33,693 nucleotides of DNA from Candidatus Delongbacteria bacterium. GTDB taxonomy: Bacteria > Delongbacteria > UBA4055. A program made the position numbers and the translations under genes. Positions within the stretch are counted from its first letter, which is position 1. The number at the start of each line of letters is the position of its first letter. The notes below the pieces were generated by a model. The model made no database searches, was not told where the DNA came from, and saw only the letters and a list, made by a program, of their open reading frames with translations. The stretch is from contig JAQICF010000236.1 of assembly GCA_027858795.1 (NCBI GenBank), forward strand, positions 1 to 33,693, read 5' to 3'. Shown piece by piece: positions 15,360 through 24,205 of the stretch.

Positions 15360-16189
15360 TTAATATTTTTCCTGTTTTTTACGATTATTTTTCCCCGGAT
15401 GTAATCATAAAGATAAACCTTATCTTTGTCAATAGCAGAAGTTCTTAGATCTATCGATGATATGTCTATGTCAGTGCTCTTTGTAGAATATTGAAGTGAT
15501 ACTTCTATCGTAAAAATTGCAAGTTTACCATTTTCATTAGAAAGAATGACTGGTTTACCTTCCACAACTAAAATATTGCCATAATCAACTTTCGCTGAAA
15601 GAAATATTTCTTTCAATAAATCGAGATCGGTGTTAAGTACTGATAAAATTTTGGTGGAATTATCAAGAAGATATATCTTTTCATTGGAAACAGCTAAAGA
15701 TGACTGAGCAAATTTTAAAATCCCTTTATTATTCAATGAGCTTATTTTCCTTTCTGTCATTTTCTTTGATGCTGTATTGATCGAATACAGTATCTGCCCG
15801 TCCTGATTCAACCTTGAAGTAACATAAAGTTTATTTCCAATCTTTGCTATCTTGTCAGGACTGAATACTTTAAAAGTATCAACAATAGAATTTCCTTTTA
15901 GTTTGAAGATCTCATCGTAAGTATTAGATAGGTAGACGTCTTCCCCATCTAAAATAAAATCCAGGACAAAGTCCCTTCCTTTAATCTCAGGATCAGAAAT
16001 TATTACAAGTGAATCTCCTTCTATCCTTTGAATGGATGATCTTGTTGAATTTAAAACATAAACTTCTCCATCTATCACTTTTATCATGTTAATAGAACCA
16101 TGAGTGGATGTATCAATTACAAAATCGTTATCTGTGGAAATGCAGGATGACAAAATAGTTGCGAATATTATTAAAAATATTTTTTTCAT
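15356..16189 (-). CDS. Propeller-like lipoprotein coupled to the antiporter gene
   Basis: The 277-residue product begins MKKIFLIIFATILSSC, a lipoprotein signal with Cys16. The mature chain consists of repeated strand groups such as GEVYVLNSTRSSIQRIEGD, GEDVYLSNTYDEIFKLKG and NKLYVTSRLNQDGQILYSI, each about 40-45 residues, the pattern of a beta-propeller of five or six blades. It overlaps the antiporter by 4 bases, so it may act with it, perhaps on the periplasmic side. That link is inferred from coupling only. The ribosome binding site is weak. It also resembles in style the lipoprotein at 74, but they are not close copies. Confidence 0.7.
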   Translation of the reverse strand: MKKIFLIIFATILSSCISTDNDFVIDTSTHGSINMIKVIDGEVYVLNSTRSSIQRIEGDSLVIISDPEIKGRDFVLDFILDGEDVYLSNTYDEIFKLKGNSIVDTFKVFSPDKIAKIGNKLYVTSRLNQDGQILYSINTASKKMTERKISSLNNKGILKFAQSSLAVSNEKIYLLDNSTKILSVLNTDLDLLKEIFLSAKVDYGNILVVEGKPVILSNENGKLAIFTIEVSLQYSTKSTDIDISSIDLRTSAIDKDKVYLYDYIRGKIIVKNRKNIK

Positions 16190-16205
16190 GTTTCTTTATT
16201 AAATT

Positions 16206-16264
16206 GTAGGGAACGCAGATCTGCGTTCCCTGCGATAATTCTCCATTATCAATTGTTAATTATT
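16206..16264. repeat. Perfect GC-rich palindrome plus CAATTG-type sequence
   Basis: GGGAACGCAGA (16209-16219) is followed at once by its exact reverse complement TCTGCGTTCCC (16220-16230), with GTAG before it. Next comes an AT-rich run with ATTATCAATTGTTAATTA, a sequence type seen again at 21533-21566. It lies between two minus-strand genes. Confidence 0.65.
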
Positions 16265-16667
16265 TTTTCACTTCAAGTTTGTGAAATGCGTTCAGGAATG
16301 AATTCTTACTCTCCTGAAATCTTATGTGCTCAGGATGATTTATGGGTCGTAATTTATCTTGGTAAGCAGGTGCAACATATCCCCAGTCAGAATTTCTGGC
16401 AAAATATATAACACAGTCAATATTGCCGTCTTCCCATGCTTTATGAACTATATGATCTTCACCTGTTGCATTGAATGTCTTAACCTGGATCCTATAAAAA
16501 TTTGGTCCGTCTGATATCAGTACGTCTGTCTGATGTCCGTTATCGAGTACTGGTCTAAATACCTGCCAACCATCCTGCATAAGCCATCCTACTAATAAAC
16601 TCTCGTAGGACATATTTTTCATCGTTTGAAATGTTGCGTCTTTTGTTTGGGTGTGTCTAATCGGCAT
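16260..16667 (-). CDS. Small PD-(D/E)XK nuclease-like protein
   Basis: The protein has 135 residues with no signal or membrane segment. The nuclease core can be read as E22 in YESLLVGWLMQDGW, D48 in GHQTDVLI, and Q61-V62-K63 in YRIQVKTFN, which is E...D...QxK, the pattern of the group of small PD-(D/E)XK proteins related to the I-Ssp6803I homing endonuclease. No intron surrounds it here. C-terminal segments IDCVIYFARNSDWGYVAP fit the rest of that fold. AAGGAA precedes the ATG. It is a single gene. It could be a repair or defence nuclease, or a domesticated homing enzyme. The catalytic pattern is seen; activity is not proven. Confidence 0.65.
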   Translation of the reverse strand: MPIRHTQTKDATFQTMKNMSYESLLVGWLMQDGWQVFRPVLDNGHQTDVLISDGPNFYRIQVKTFNATGEDHIVHKAWEDGNIDCVIYFARNSDWGYVAPAYQDKLRPINHPEHIRFQESKNSFLNAFHKLEVKK

Positions 16668-16844
16668 TTTTGTTTCCTTGGTATTTTAGATTCTAAGTTA
16701 AAAGTAAAGTATAATTCAAATCTAATCAAGATTAAAAAAGGACAAGTTGGAAAGCAGGCGAAAAGGGCATTATGAATTTTAATTTGTGGGTAAAAAAAAT
16801 ATTAATAATTTTAAATACTGTGAAATATCATAGCTAATAATTTA

Positions 16845-16872
16845 TTTTCATTATACCCTTAGGCAGTATAAC
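16845..16872 (+). promoter_or_regulatory. Putative promoter of the VCBS/LamG protein gene
   Basis: TTTTCA (16845-16850), 16 bases, TATAAC (16867-16872), about 30 bases before the ATG at 16903. Confidence 0.4.
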
Positions 16873-16902
16873 TAAAGTAATTTTTTTTTTATAGGAGAAG
16901 TG

Positions 16903-19900
16903 ATGAAAAGTATTATGTTTAAGTTTGTTTTGTTTTTAGTTCTGATGTTCAGTTCAGGTTTATATGCTCAAGAACCAAGTATTTCTACTTTCAAATTGCC
17001 GTTATCTTTTGATATCGTTTCAACTAATTTCAGTTCGATCAATGTAGGAGATTACAATGATCCCGCCATAACTGATCTTGATGGTGACGGCCTGCTTGAT
17101 CTTCTCATAGGTGAAGCTTTGGGTAATATCAACCATTTTGAGCAAAGCGGACCAAACTCATATTCATTTACACTTGTAACATCAAACTTCAATTCGATCA
17201 ATTACGGACTGTGGGGTTCTCCTTCTCCATCATTCACAGACCTTGACGGTGACGGTCTTATTGATATGATAATTGGGCATAATAACGGCAACTTATATCA
17301 CTATGAACAGAATTCAGTCAACTCAACATCATTTACTCTCATAACATCAAGCTTCAATTCAATTGATGTCGGAAGTTATTCTCAACCTGAATTTACTGAT
17401 ATTGACAATGACGATCTACTCGATTTGATGATAGGAGAATCATCTGGTAACATAAACCATTACGAGCAGGATTCTTTAAATTCTACTTCATTTACCCTTG
17501 TAACTTCAAATTTCAATTCAATTGATGTCGGGAGTAATTCTTCACCTGCTTTCACAGACCTTGATGGTGACGGTCTTATTGATATGATAATTGGCGAAAC
17601 TTCTGATAACTTAAATCATTACGAACAAAATACTATCGGGTCTTCCTCTTTTTCGTTAAAAAATACAAACATAGCATCTAACCCAGGTGGTAACTGTATT
17701 CCTTTACTAACAGATATTGATAATGACGGATATATAGATATGATCGTGGGAGACAGAGATAGTAATTTCTATCTCTTTGAACAGGATGAAATGACATCAA
17801 TGTATTTTGGAAGGTTTATTGTAGGAGGAAATACCGATAATAAATATTTCATTGTTGGAAAAAATCTTACTGACGATGTAAATATCAGCTGTCCGGAAGG
17901 TTATCAAATTTCTTTTAATGAGTTTTCAGGCTATTCTCAAAATGTTTATATAGCACCTGACGGCGGAGCCGTAGCTGATACAGTATTTATAAATTTCGAT
18001 CCTTCTTCAACAGGGATTTATAACGGTAATGTCACCCATACTTCCACAGGTGCAGATAATAAAACCATTGCAGTTACGGGAGAAGCGTTTGAACAACCTG
18101 CATATATAACATATCAAACTTTTTCAAATACAATACCTCTGAAAAATTCAAATTTCAGCTCGATCAATGTAGGTTCCAGCAATGATCCTGCCGTAACTGA
18201 TCTTGACGGAGACGGTCTGTTGGATATGATAATGGGTGAAATGAATGGTAACATTAACCATTTTGAACAAAGCGAACCAAATTCATACACATTCAACCTT
18301 GTAACAGAAAACTTTAATTCGATCACTTTCGGGGCGTTAGGTTATCCTTCTCCATCATTCACTGATCTTGACGGAGATTGGCTTATTGATATGATACTGG
18401 GATGTAATACTGGTAACTTATATCATTATGAACAGAATTCAGTCAACTCAACATCATTTACTCTTGTAACGTCAAGCTTCAATTCAATTAATGTCGGAAG
18501 TTATTCTAAACCTGAATTTACTGATATTGACAATGACGGTCTTCTCGATCTGATGATAGGAGAATCTGCAGGTAACATAAACCGTTATGAACAGGATGCA
18601 ATAAATTCTACATCATTTACTCTTGTAACATCAAATTTCAGCTCTATAGATCTTCTGGGTGATAATTCTTCACCTGCTTTCACAGACCTTGACGGTGACG
18701 ATCTTATTGATATGATAATTGGTGAAGGATTTGATAACATAAACCATTACGAACAGGATTCACCCGGTTCGTCCTCTTTTTCATTAATAAATTCAAACAT
18801 AGCTTCAACGTCATCCGGATTCTGTAACCCTTTTCTAACAGATATTGACAACGACGGACATATCGATATGATCGTAGGTGATCATGACCAAAATATTTAT
18901 CACTTTGAACAGGCTGAACTTACATCAATGGATTTCGGAAAAGTAAAACAAGGTAATTATATACAGAAAGAATACAGAGTAAAAGCTCAGGGTCTCTATC
19001 AAACTCAAAACTTGGAGTTGTTAAGCCCTGTAGGATTTCAGGTGTCCGACAATGAAAATACAGGTTTTTCTGATCAGGTATTTTACAATATAACCGATGG
19101 GAGAGTAAATGATACCGTATTTGTCAGGTTCTCTCCTCAGACAGTAGAAGTATTTATTGATAGTATTGAACATTCTTCTTCTGAAATAACAGATCATTTA
19201 AGAGTTTCAGGAACAGGAGATTTTGCACCACCCGGAAATGCACTTAGTTTTGACGGAATTGATGATTATATTGTCGCAGACAATGTTTGTTTGGATTTGA
19301 ACAATCCGGCTGAAATAACATTTGAAGCATGGATAAAACCTGCTTTAGGCGGAACTGGTGCTTATATGGCATTCAATTCAAGCACTGGAGGTAATTTGTG
19401 TTTATCTGGTGTTCTCTCTGATGGTAGAATTTACTTTTATGACGACAGCTTTACCTATGGAACAACTGTTTTAGACTCAAATAGTTGGTATCATGTAGCA
19501 ATTACAATTGATCCTTCTGATAATTTGAAAATATATCTTAATGGAGTTGAAGAAATTTCTTCAACAACTACTTATCGTCCTACAAGTGACGGCAAATTCT
19601 CTATTGGTCAGGAATGGGATAATTCTACACCTTCAGACTTCTTTCAAGGTGATATTGACGATGTACGTATTTGGAATATAGCCAGAAGTATTTCAGAGAT
19701 TAGAGAAAATATGAAAAAAAATCTGAACGGTGACGAATCAGGGCTTGTTTCTTACTATTCTTTCGATAGTGCTGTTGGTACTACTTTAGAAGATATCAGT
19801 ACTAACAATAACGATGGAACTCTTATTAATATGAACGACACTGACTGGATCGCTTCAGATGCGATGATATATTTACCGACAGCTCTTGCTCCTTCAGATA

Positions 19901-21426
19901 TTTCGATTTCTTCATTCGACATTAATTGGAAAGTTAATTATACAGCTTCCAAGTATTATATTGATGTAGCCACAGATTCACTTTTCACTTCCTATGTTGC
20001 AGGTTTCGAAAATAAAGAGATCAATGATAGTACAACTGTATCAGATGCAGTATCGGGTTTAAATCCCGCAATTGAGTATTTCTACAGGATTAGAGTTCTT
20101 AATGAATATACTGATCAAGTGAGTGAAAATTCTAATATAGTATCAACTAAGACATTATCTTTACTTCCTCCTGGGAATGCTCTTTATCTTGACGGAATGG
20201 ATGATTTTGTGGACTGTGGTGCACAGGATATATCGATATCAAATAATGCAACCGTTTCTGCATGGATCTACCCTACAGCTTTAAATGGAATAATCGTATG
20301 TCAAGGATTTAATCACGCTGGAAATGAGAATGGATGGATGTTCGCGATTGGTGAAGACAACTATGGCACCCCTGATCCTGGAGAGCTTGTCTGGGCTTCC
20401 CATGATGCAACATCTAATGCAAATGAAGGTATGATGGTGCCTTCACCAGCAAGCGTAGTGAAATTAAACAAATGGCAGCATGTTGCCGCATCAAAAAACG
20501 GCACAGAAGTAAAGCTCTATTTCAACAGTACTTTAATTCATACTGAAAATCTTGTCAGTTCTTCAATTAGTTACAATAATGGTTATGATCTTCACATAGG
20601 TACACAGACAACTTCTGAAGTATATTTCAATTATTTATTCCCCGGTAAGATCGATGAATTACAGATATGGAATATTACTCTAACAGAAGAGCAAATCCGT
20701 GAGAATATGAAAAGAGATCTGGACGGTAATGAAGCTGGACTTGTTGCATATTATAATTTCGATTACAATAAAGGTACATTGCTAAAAGACAAAAGCATGA
20801 ATACCAATGATGGAACTCTTATCAATATGCAGGATGAAGACTGGGTAATCTCCGATGCCTTGATCTATACTCCAACAGCAATCTCAGCAACTTTGCTGAC
20901 GGAAACTTCATTTGATACAAACTGGAAAGAGAATTATACGGCTTCAAAGTACTATCTGGATGTTGCTACAGATGCAGGTTTCACTTCTTTTGTTTCAGGA
21001 TTTGAAAATAAAGAAATATCTGACAGCACAACTGTAAATAATTCTTTGGACAGCCTAAATTCAGGTACAAATTACTATTACAGGATAAGGGCTTTTAATG
21101 AATATACAAATCAGCTAAGTGAGAATTCAAATTTAATTAATGCTAAAACGTTAATGGGTTCTCCGAATAACATTACAACAACAATAAACGGTGCAAACCT
21201 TGAACTTTCATGGGATGCTGTTATAGGTGCGACTTCATACAAGGTCTACTCATCAAACGATCCTTATGGTACTTTCGCTGAAGATACAGGTGGAACACTA
21301 ATCGGTGAAACTTGGAATATTCCTTACACTGAAAGCAAGAAGTTCTATTATGTTGTTGCTGTCGATAGTGGGAAGATGCCAGTGACAAAGAAGAAAGTTG
21401 TAAAAAAGGCTAACAGCATCAGATAA
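16903..21426 (+). CDS. Large secreted VCBS/LamG/Fn3 protein
   Basis: I start at ATG 16903 (AGGAG at 16893-16897), one codon after an in-frame GTG. The 1507-residue product has a signal peptide ending GLYAQ. Residues 35-300 hold five VCBS/FG-GAP repeats of about 53 residues, each with a calcium-type loop (DLDGDGLIDMIIG); an Ig-like domain follows (300-400). The whole unit is then repeated (410-775) at an offset of exactly 1125 bases. Next come LamG-like jelly roll 1 (777-940), Fn3 (990-1086), LamG 2 (1089-1276), and two Fn3 domains (to 1493). The end is Lys-rich (KKKVVKKANSIR) and no type IX sorting domain is present. A role in adhesion or glycan binding is likely but inferred. Confidence 0.85.
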   Translation: MKSIMFKFVLFLVLMFSSGLYAQEPSISTFKLPLSFDIVSTNFSSINVGDYNDPAITDLDGDGLLDLLIGEALGNINHFEQSGPNSYSFTLVTSNFNSINYGLWGSPSPSFTDLDGDGLIDMIIGHNNGNLYHYEQNSVNSTSFTLITSSFNSIDVGSYSQPEFTDIDNDDLLDLMIGESSGNINHYEQDSLNSTSFTLVTSNFNSIDVGSNSSPAFTDLDGDGLIDMIIGETSDNLNHYEQNTIGSSSFSLKNTNIASNPGGNCIPLLTDIDNDGYIDMIVGDRDSNFYLFEQDEMTSMYFGRFIVGGNTDNKYFIVGKNLTDDVNISCPEGYQISFNEFSGYSQNVYIAPDGGAVADTVFINFDPSSTGIYNGNVTHTSTGADNKTIAVTGEAFEQPAYITYQTFSNTIPLKNSNFSSINVGSSNDPAVTDLDGDGLLDMIMGEMNGNINHFEQSEPNSYTFNLVTENFNSITFGALGYPSPSFTDLDGDWLIDMILGCNTGNLYHYEQNSVNSTSFTLVTSSFNSINVGSYSKPEFTDIDNDGLLDLMIGESAGNINRYEQDAINSTSFTLVTSNFSSIDLLGDNSSPAFTDLDGDDLIDMIIGEGFDNINHYEQDSPGSSSFSLINSNIASTSSGFCNPFLTDIDNDGHIDMIVGDHDQNIYHFEQAELTSMDFGKVKQGNYIQKEYRVKAQGLYQTQNLELLSPVGFQVSDNENTGFSDQVFYNITDGRVNDTVFVRFSPQTVEVFIDSIEHSSSEITDHLRVSGTGDFAPPGNALSFDGIDDYIVADNVCLDLNNPAEITFEAWIKPALGGTGAYMAFNSSTGGNLCLSGVLSDGRIYFYDDSFTYGTTVLDSNSWYHVAITIDPSDNLKIYLNGVEEISSTTTYRPTSDGKFSIGQEWDNSTPSDFFQGDIDDVRIWNIARSISEIRENMKKNLNGDESGLVSYYSFDSAVGTTLEDISTNNNDGTLINMNDTDWIASDAMIYLPTALAPSDISISSFDINWKVNYTASKYYIDVATDSLFTSYVAGFENKEINDSTTVSDAVSGLNPAIEYFYRIRVLNEYTDQVSENSNIVSTKTLSLLPPGNALYLDGMDDFVDCGAQDISISNNATVSAWIYPTALNGIIVCQGFNHAGNENGWMFAIGEDNYGTPDPGELVWASHDATSNANEGMMVPSPASVVKLNKWQHVAASKNGTEVKLYFNSTLIHTENLVSSSISYNNGYDLHIGTQTTSEVYFNYLFPGKIDELQIWNITLTEEQIRENMKRDLDGNEAGLVAYYNFDYNKGTLLKDKSMNTNDGTLINMQDEDWVISDALIYTPTAISATLLTETSFDTNWKENYTASKYYLDVATDAGFTSFVSGFENKEISDSTTVNNSLDSLNSGTNYYYRIRAFNEYTNQLSENSNLINAKTLMGSPNNITTTINGANLELSWDAVIGATSYKVYSSNDPYGTFAEDTGGTLIGETWNIPYTESKKFYYVVAVDSGKMPVTKKKVVKKANSIR

Positions 21427-21459
21427 ATCCATTTTTAAAATTTATTATCAATATTTAAT

Positions 21460-21566
21460 CCGATGTGGGAAGGCGTAGGACCCTTCCCCTACGGATACGC
21501 AACCGGTCGTACACGTGGGTTCGACCCTACGGAATTATCAATTGTCCATTGTAAATTGTCAATTGT
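21460..21566. repeat. Compound GC-rich intergenic repeat with CAATTG run
   Basis: Hairpin 1: GGGAAGG (21467-21473) with CCTTCCC (21482-21488). Hairpin 2: GGTCG (21505-21509) with CGACC (21522-21526). CTACGG follows each (21489 and 21527). An AT-rich segment with three near-repeats of CAATTG or CATTG then runs to 21566. The GC-rich part contrasts with the AT-rich flanks. It fills most of the gap between two large genes. Confidence 0.55.
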
Positions 21567-21638
21567 TTTACCTTTGCCTTTTTTTGAATTAATCCTTAAT
21601 TTTTAGTTAATCTAAAATATCATACAACGGGAAATTCT

Positions 21639-24158
21639 ATGAAATATTTACTGCTAACATTACTATTGATCACATTATTGCTTCAAGCAAATGAATATCA
21701 AACATCTAAATACGATACATTATTCATAAAAGCTTCTGCATCATACCATAATCATCAGAAATATGTAGAACCCGCTCGGAAACAGATAATCGAACTTGGT
21801 GAAGAGATAATGCCGTTCCTTGTTGAGCAGGTAGGTAGCAGACAACCCAGAGAATATCATGCGATGAGAAATCTTTTTGGGAGGATCGACCGTAAGAATT
21901 CATCCAGATATTTGATGGATAAGATCAGACTTATGGATAAGAAGACATTTGGTACAGCAGTGGAATTTCTAGGAAGATCAGGCTATAATAAAGGCCTTGA
22001 ATTCCTCGCTCCATTTTTACAGGAAGATTCACTCTGGATAAAACTTTCAACTTTGAAAGGTATCGGAGATCTTAAAGATCCTCTAGCTTTAAAATATCTT
22101 AAACCATACAAAGAAGATGATGATTTCAAGATTCGTTGGTACACTGCTGCAGCTCTCGGTAAAATAAATACAATAGAAGCTGACAGAGAACTTGTTTCTA
22201 TGCTGAATGATAGCTTACAACTTGTTTCACATACTGCTTTGCATTACCTGGACAATCATTTGAAAAAAGATTCTGTCGGCACAAGATTTAAAGTTATTTC
22301 AAGAACGGTGGATTCACCTTTGCTTGAACTTCTACAGAAAAAATACCTTGAAAATAAGGAAGTTGATCTTATCTCAGAGAAAAAGATAGAAACAGCTACT
22401 CAAGATTCAATCAAGTTAATGACCATAGATGATTTGGTCTCTGATGATTCGATCATATATAATGCCTTGAAGCAAATTTACATGGATAAAAATGATTATT
22501 TCTTACCTGTGAAAACTGATAAAGAGCTCTTCCTCTTCCCTTCTGTTGCTGAAATGTTCGTAGATCCGATGAAACAGGTTACTGTACCTGAGAAGACTAA
22601 AGATGATTACAAAGATTTTCCTTCAATAAATTTTGCAAATCTAGTGAACGAGTTCGATGCTTCTGTGATGAAAATTGATCAAGCTGAAAAGAATGTTGAT
22701 CGTTTTATAGAATCTCAAAAAAATATAATTGATCATTTCGATAAAACATGGTCTAAATATCCTGATATGAAAAAAATAATCAGTGAAATATCAAACCCTG
22801 TAACTGAAGAAACTGAAAGTGATACTCCTGAAGAGTTAAAAGATGACGATATCTCTGTTATGATCAGATCGCGATTGAACGAAAGAAAATATTCTGAACA
22901 AAGTAAAAAATTCTACAAAGAAACTTTAAAAGATATTCAGCTTAGATATATAATTGAATCCGGAATAATATCATATACAAACTTTCTAAGCCTTGTAGGT
23001 CATTGTAAAAATAATAAACTTGAGCCAATGATCAAGGATACTGAATTTGGTAAGATCGCTATCGGTACAGAAGGTGATGATACTTACGAGGGTGAATATT
23101 TCCTTATTATTGACCAGGGTGGTAACGATACTTACAAACTGAACAATAAAGCTCAAAGATTCAGTTACATTATCGATCTCAAAGGAAATGACAGATATAT
23201 CTCTGCCGAATACGGTCCAGCATCAACTTTTAACGGAATTTCTTTCCTATATGAAGGTGAAGGTGATGATATCTATGAATGTACAAATAATTCTTTAGCT
23301 TCTACTGAGTACGGTTTTGCTGTACTACTTGAAGCCGGTGGAAATGACAAATACCTATCTCTGAAAAGTTCTCAGGCTTCAGCTTCATTCGGCTATGCCT
23401 GTCTCTGGGATAACGGTGGTAATGATGTCTATCTCGGAGAAGAAAAAACTCAGGCTTTTGCAGGAGTCAGCGGATATTCTGTTCTCGTTGATGAAAATGG
23501 TAACGACAACTATACTCTCTCAGGTACTCAGGTAGATGTTCTAAGATACAGTGATCATTTTATATCAATGGGTCAGGGATTTTCTATTGGAGACAGAGAC
23601 AATGCTGCTGGTGGAATGGCATTCCTATTCGATAAACAGGGAAATGACAATTATATCTCAGATATATTCGGACAAGGTGGAGCTTACTGGTTCGCACTGG
23701 GAGCTCTCTATGATTTCAAAGGTAACGACAATTATATTTCATACCAATACTCTATAGGTTCCGGAGTTCATCTTGCTTTTGGTACTGTGATAGATCTTGA
23801 AGGTGATGACAGTTATAAATCCAAAGGTGTTTCCATTGGTTGTGGTCACGATTATGCCGGAGGAATGTTCTTTGATCTGAAAGGAAATGACAGTTATCAG
23901 GCTGAGTCCCTTTCAATAGGTGCAGGAAATGCTGATGCAATATCTATTTTCTTTGACGGACAGGGTGATGATCTATACGGAGCTCATCAGGCTAATACAA
24001 TGGGTTGGTCAGACTGGAGAAGAGACACAGGATATATAAGTTTATTCATAGAAATGTCAGGTAATGATAAATACGGTTCTGCATTCGGAGCTAATAACCA
24101 GAAATGGTATCAAGCAACCTGGGGTGTGGGACTTGACTTTGATTTTAAGGTAAAGTAA
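21639..24158 (+). CDS. Exported protein with HEAT repeats and thirteen GND/GDD repeats
   Basis: The 839-residue product has a signal peptide (MKYLLLTLLLITLLLQAN). Residues about 30-215 look like HEAT/PBS repeats (LRGIGDLKDPLALKYL-like helical pairs). Residues 215-470 are a charged, largely helical linker. From about 477 to the end there are some thirteen repeats of a short beta unit centred on G(N/D)D.Y, such as DQGGNDTYKL, DLKGNDRYIS, DNGGNDVYLG, FDKQGNDNYIS and EGDDSYKS, with spacing of about 25-40 residues. It recalls calcium-binding RTX nonapeptides but lacks the GGxGxD unit, so it is probably a different solenoid. The last residues are DFDFKVK. The role is unknown. Confidence 0.75.
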   Translation: MKYLLLTLLLITLLLQANEYQTSKYDTLFIKASASYHNHQKYVEPARKQIIELGEEIMPFLVEQVGSRQPREYHAMRNLFGRIDRKNSSRYLMDKIRLMDKKTFGTAVEFLGRSGYNKGLEFLAPFLQEDSLWIKLSTLKGIGDLKDPLALKYLKPYKEDDDFKIRWYTAAALGKINTIEADRELVSMLNDSLQLVSHTALHYLDNHLKKDSVGTRFKVISRTVDSPLLELLQKKYLENKEVDLISEKKIETATQDSIKLMTIDDLVSDDSIIYNALKQIYMDKNDYFLPVKTDKELFLFPSVAEMFVDPMKQVTVPEKTKDDYKDFPSINFANLVNEFDASVMKIDQAEKNVDRFIESQKNIIDHFDKTWSKYPDMKKIISEISNPVTEETESDTPEELKDDDISVMIRSRLNERKYSEQSKKFYKETLKDIQLRYIIESGIISYTNFLSLVGHCKNNKLEPMIKDTEFGKIAIGTEGDDTYEGEYFLIIDQGGNDTYKLNNKAQRFSYIIDLKGNDRYISAEYGPASTFNGISFLYEGEGDDIYECTNNSLASTEYGFAVLLEAGGNDKYLSLKSSQASASFGYACLWDNGGNDVYLGEEKTQAFAGVSGYSVLVDENGNDNYTLSGTQVDVLRYSDHFISMGQGFSIGDRDNAAGGMAFLFDKQGNDNYISDIFGQGGAYWFALGALYDFKGNDNYISYQYSIGSGVHLAFGTVIDLEGDDSYKSKGVSIGCGHDYAGGMFFDLKGNDSYQAESLSIGAGNADAISIFFDGQGDDLYGAHQANTMGWSDWRRDTGYISLFIEMSGNDKYGSAFGANNQKWYQATWGVGLDFDFKVK

Positions 24159-24160
24159 AA

Positions 24161-24188
24161 AAAAAGCCACCTGCATTGGTGGCTTTTT
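24161..24188. terminator. Terminator between the converging HEAT/GND and GLUG genes
   Basis: AAAAAGCCACC, loop TGCATT, GGTGGCTTTTT: an 11-base perfect stem with A and T runs on both sides, so it can act in both directions. It begins 2 bases past the stop at 24158 and lies 17 bases from the convergent stop. Confidence 0.9.
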
Positions 24189-24205
24189 CTCTTTTTTCTT
24201 AGATA

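Noticed and set aside
23070..24158. RTX toxin repeats
   Set aside because: No GGxGxDxUx nonapeptides; spacing of the GND units is 25-40 residues and irregular, and no type I secretion genes are nearby.
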